Assembly (NCBI GenBank): GCA_017504065.1
Contig: JAFVRU010000162.1
Location: 1 to 12,615 of the forward strand
Reading direction: 5' to 3'
DNA length: 12,615 nt
Source of the DNA: Clostridia bacterium
GTDB taxonomy: Bacteria; Bacillota; Clostridia; Christensenellales; Borkfalkiaceae
Positions 11,322-12,615 of this stretch are shown here, piece by piece (the stretch's first letter is position 1; each line of letters opens with the position of its first letter). Below the pieces are notes generated by a model that had not been told where the DNA came from, searched no databases, and saw only the letters and a program-made list of their open reading frames with translations. Both the position numbers and the translations under genes were made by a program.

Positions 11322-12615
11322 CTATTTTGAATTTTGATCCTGACTGTTTTTAAAGCGCAATCGCGTTTTGTTTTTTGAGCGGAACGAACGGGGACGGTCG
11401 TTTAAGCTGTACAAGTCGTACTTAACGACGGTATCCCGCAAATCCCGCGGCAAAAGTGGGGAAAAAGGCGCGAGCATGGGCGAGCCGAACGCGTCCGACG
11501 ACAACAAATAATAGAGCAAAAACGCGGCGAACAGCACGATTCCGAACGGACCGATACTGCCTGCCAAAATCAGGAACACCCACCGCAAAATACTGCCCGT
11601 TTCCACGAAATTGGGCACGGTGTATAAACAGATTCCCGAAAAGGCGACGACGATGATCGCGGGGGTGGATAAAAACCCTGCTGAAACGGCGGTTTCGCCG
11701 AGCACGAGCGCTCCCACAACCGAAAGGGACATACCCACGTATTTGGGCATGCGGATACTCGCTTCTTTCAAGACTTCCAAAAGAAAGAGCACGACGAACA
11801 TTTCCATACTCGGCGACAAGGGCAAATCCCGCACGCTACTTGCGATCGTGAGCATGAGTCCCAAGGGCAAAAGCTGCATTTTGAACAGTTGCGCGGCGAC
11901 GTAGAACGCGGGCAGGAACACGGCGACGAACAGCGCGAAAAACCGCAACAGCCGAAAAATCGTCGCCATAAACGGCGAGATGAAATAGTCTTCGCTGCTT
12001 TGCAAATCTTCGGTGAGCACAAAAGGCGCGGTGAGCGCGATCGGCGAGCCGTCCACCAAAATCCCGACCCGACCTTCGCAAATTTTCGCTGCGAAAATGT
12101 CCGGTTTTTCCGTTTTGCCGAGCGTATGGAAAACGGAGTGTTTTCTCGGCGACAAAATTGCCGCGACGTAGGACGAATCGGGCACGAAATCAAGTTCCAC
12201 CGCATTGAGCTTGGCTACGATGGCGTCCTTGACTTCGGGATTGCTCGTGCCGTCCAGCCAACAAACGGTTACGGCGGTATCCGAGCGTTTTCCCACGCGC
12301 AGCGTTTCAAACCGCAAATCGGGCGTTTTCAAGCGTTTCCGCACAAGCGCCATATTCGTTTTTATATCTTCGATAAACCCTTCCCGCGGGCCTTTGACGG
12401 CGACGTCCGTAGGCGGTTCGATGATCGCTCGAACGGGTAAAAATTTCGCGCCGACGATGAATCCGTCCGCAATGCCGTCTACGAGCAAAAGACTGTTGCC
12501 GTCCAAGATTTCTTTTACAAGCTCCGAGAGTTTGTTTTGCTTTTTCAGTTCGGGAAAGAGCAAGGTTTTTTCGATTTGTTCGGCGTTGGAGTTTTGCGCT
12601 TTTTCCCCCGCAGCG
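11322..12615 (-). CDS. gerA: Spore germinant receptor A subunit (GerAA/SpoVAF family), 5' end outside the window
   Basis: GerAA-family proteins have a soluble N-terminal region and a membrane domain of about five to six helices and form part of the germinant receptor in the spore inner membrane. The frame stays open to the window edge, so at least 430 residues are visible and probably some 50 to 90 are missing; the TTG at 12563 is internal. The family signature IIEPPTDVAVKGPREGF followed by IEDIKTNMALVRKRL covers visible residues 64-95. The membrane domain begins near FISPFMATIFRLLRFFALF and includes RMPKYVGMSLSVVGALVLGE, the family's RiPyvGqslsivGalvlG motif, then a hydrophobic stretch ending before a basic tail. 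The stop is TAG at 11322-11324, 11 bp before gerB. No promoter for the operon lies in the window. Confidence 0.94.
   Translation of the reverse strand, partial: AAGEKAQNSNAEQIEKTLLFPELKKQNKLSELVKEILDGNSLLLVDGIADGFIVGAKFLPVRAIIEPPTDVAVKGPREGFIEDIKTNMALVRKRLKTPDLRFETLRVGKRSDTAVTVCWLDGTSNPEVKDAIVAKLNAVELDFVPDSSYVAAILSPRKHSVFHTLGKTEKPDIFAAKICEGRVGILVDGSPIALTAPFVLTEDLQSSEDYFISPFMATIFRLLRFFALFVAVFLPAFYVAAQLFKMQLLPLGLMLTIASSVRDLPLSPSMEMFVVLFLLEVLKEASIRMPKYVGMSLSVVGALVLGETAVSAGFLSTPAIIVVAFSGICLYTVPNFVETGSILRWVFLILAGSIGPFGIVLFAAFLLYYLLSSDAFGSPMLAPFSPLLPRDLRDTVVKYDLYSLNDRPRSFRSKNKTRLRFKNSQDQNSK

Noticed and set aside
1..12615. Insertion sequences, prophage genes, CRISPR arrays, tRNA or rRNA genes, parS sites
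   Set aside because: Nothing matching these was seen: no transposase or integrase motifs, no regular spaced repeat arrays, no cloverleaf, and no TGTTTCACGTGAAACA-like palindrome.

Overview
The window looks like a piece of a Firmicutes chromosome, most likely from an endospore-forming member of the Clostridia. The evidence is a tricistronic Ger germinant receptor operon, a YyaC-type sporulation protein, a Gram-positive-style YidC with Jag beside it, consensus sigma-A promoters and strong AAGGAG ribosome binding sites. By eye the DNA is of moderate GC. I cannot place it to genus; an uncultured Clostridia lineage is a guess.

Left part (1-5320, all + strand): the 3' end of rsmG, then dnaN with its own promoter, then a classic rpmH-rnpA-yidD-yidC-jag cluster driven by a near-perfect promoter (TTGACG, 17 bp, TATAAT). 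These are the usual origin-proximal housekeeping genes, but the order is unusual: dnaN sits between rsmG and rpmH, and neither dnaA nor mnmE/mnmG is next to them. rnpA has no Shine-Dalgarno of its own and seems to be coupled to a 19-codon leader ORF. YidC carries a large extra domain on its predicted outer side. The cluster ends in strong terminators at 5325-5392.

Middle (5398-8447): an AT-rich divergent pair (a B-box-like zinc-ribbon membrane protein on -, an XRE regulator on +) shares a short promoter region. Then come queT (-), a queuosine-precursor transporter gene with its own promoter and a convincing preQ1-I riboswitch, yyaC (-), and cvpA (+) with its promoter and a terminator.

8365-8888 is a non-coding region with five perfect DnaA boxes (TTATCCACA) and five more with one mismatch, arranged in two groups around an AT-rich stretch. 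It is a strong candidate for oriC. It ends in a well-formed but orphan start signal at 8861, whose first codons resemble the N-terminus of ParB and then run antisense into gerC.

Right part (8889-12615, all - strand): gerA (5' end outside the window), gerB and gerC, encoding the A, B and C subunits of a spore germinant receptor. Genes on both sides point toward the DnaA-box cluster, the reverse of what is expected around an origin. With the orphan start, this suggests a rearrangement or an assembly junction that is worth checking.
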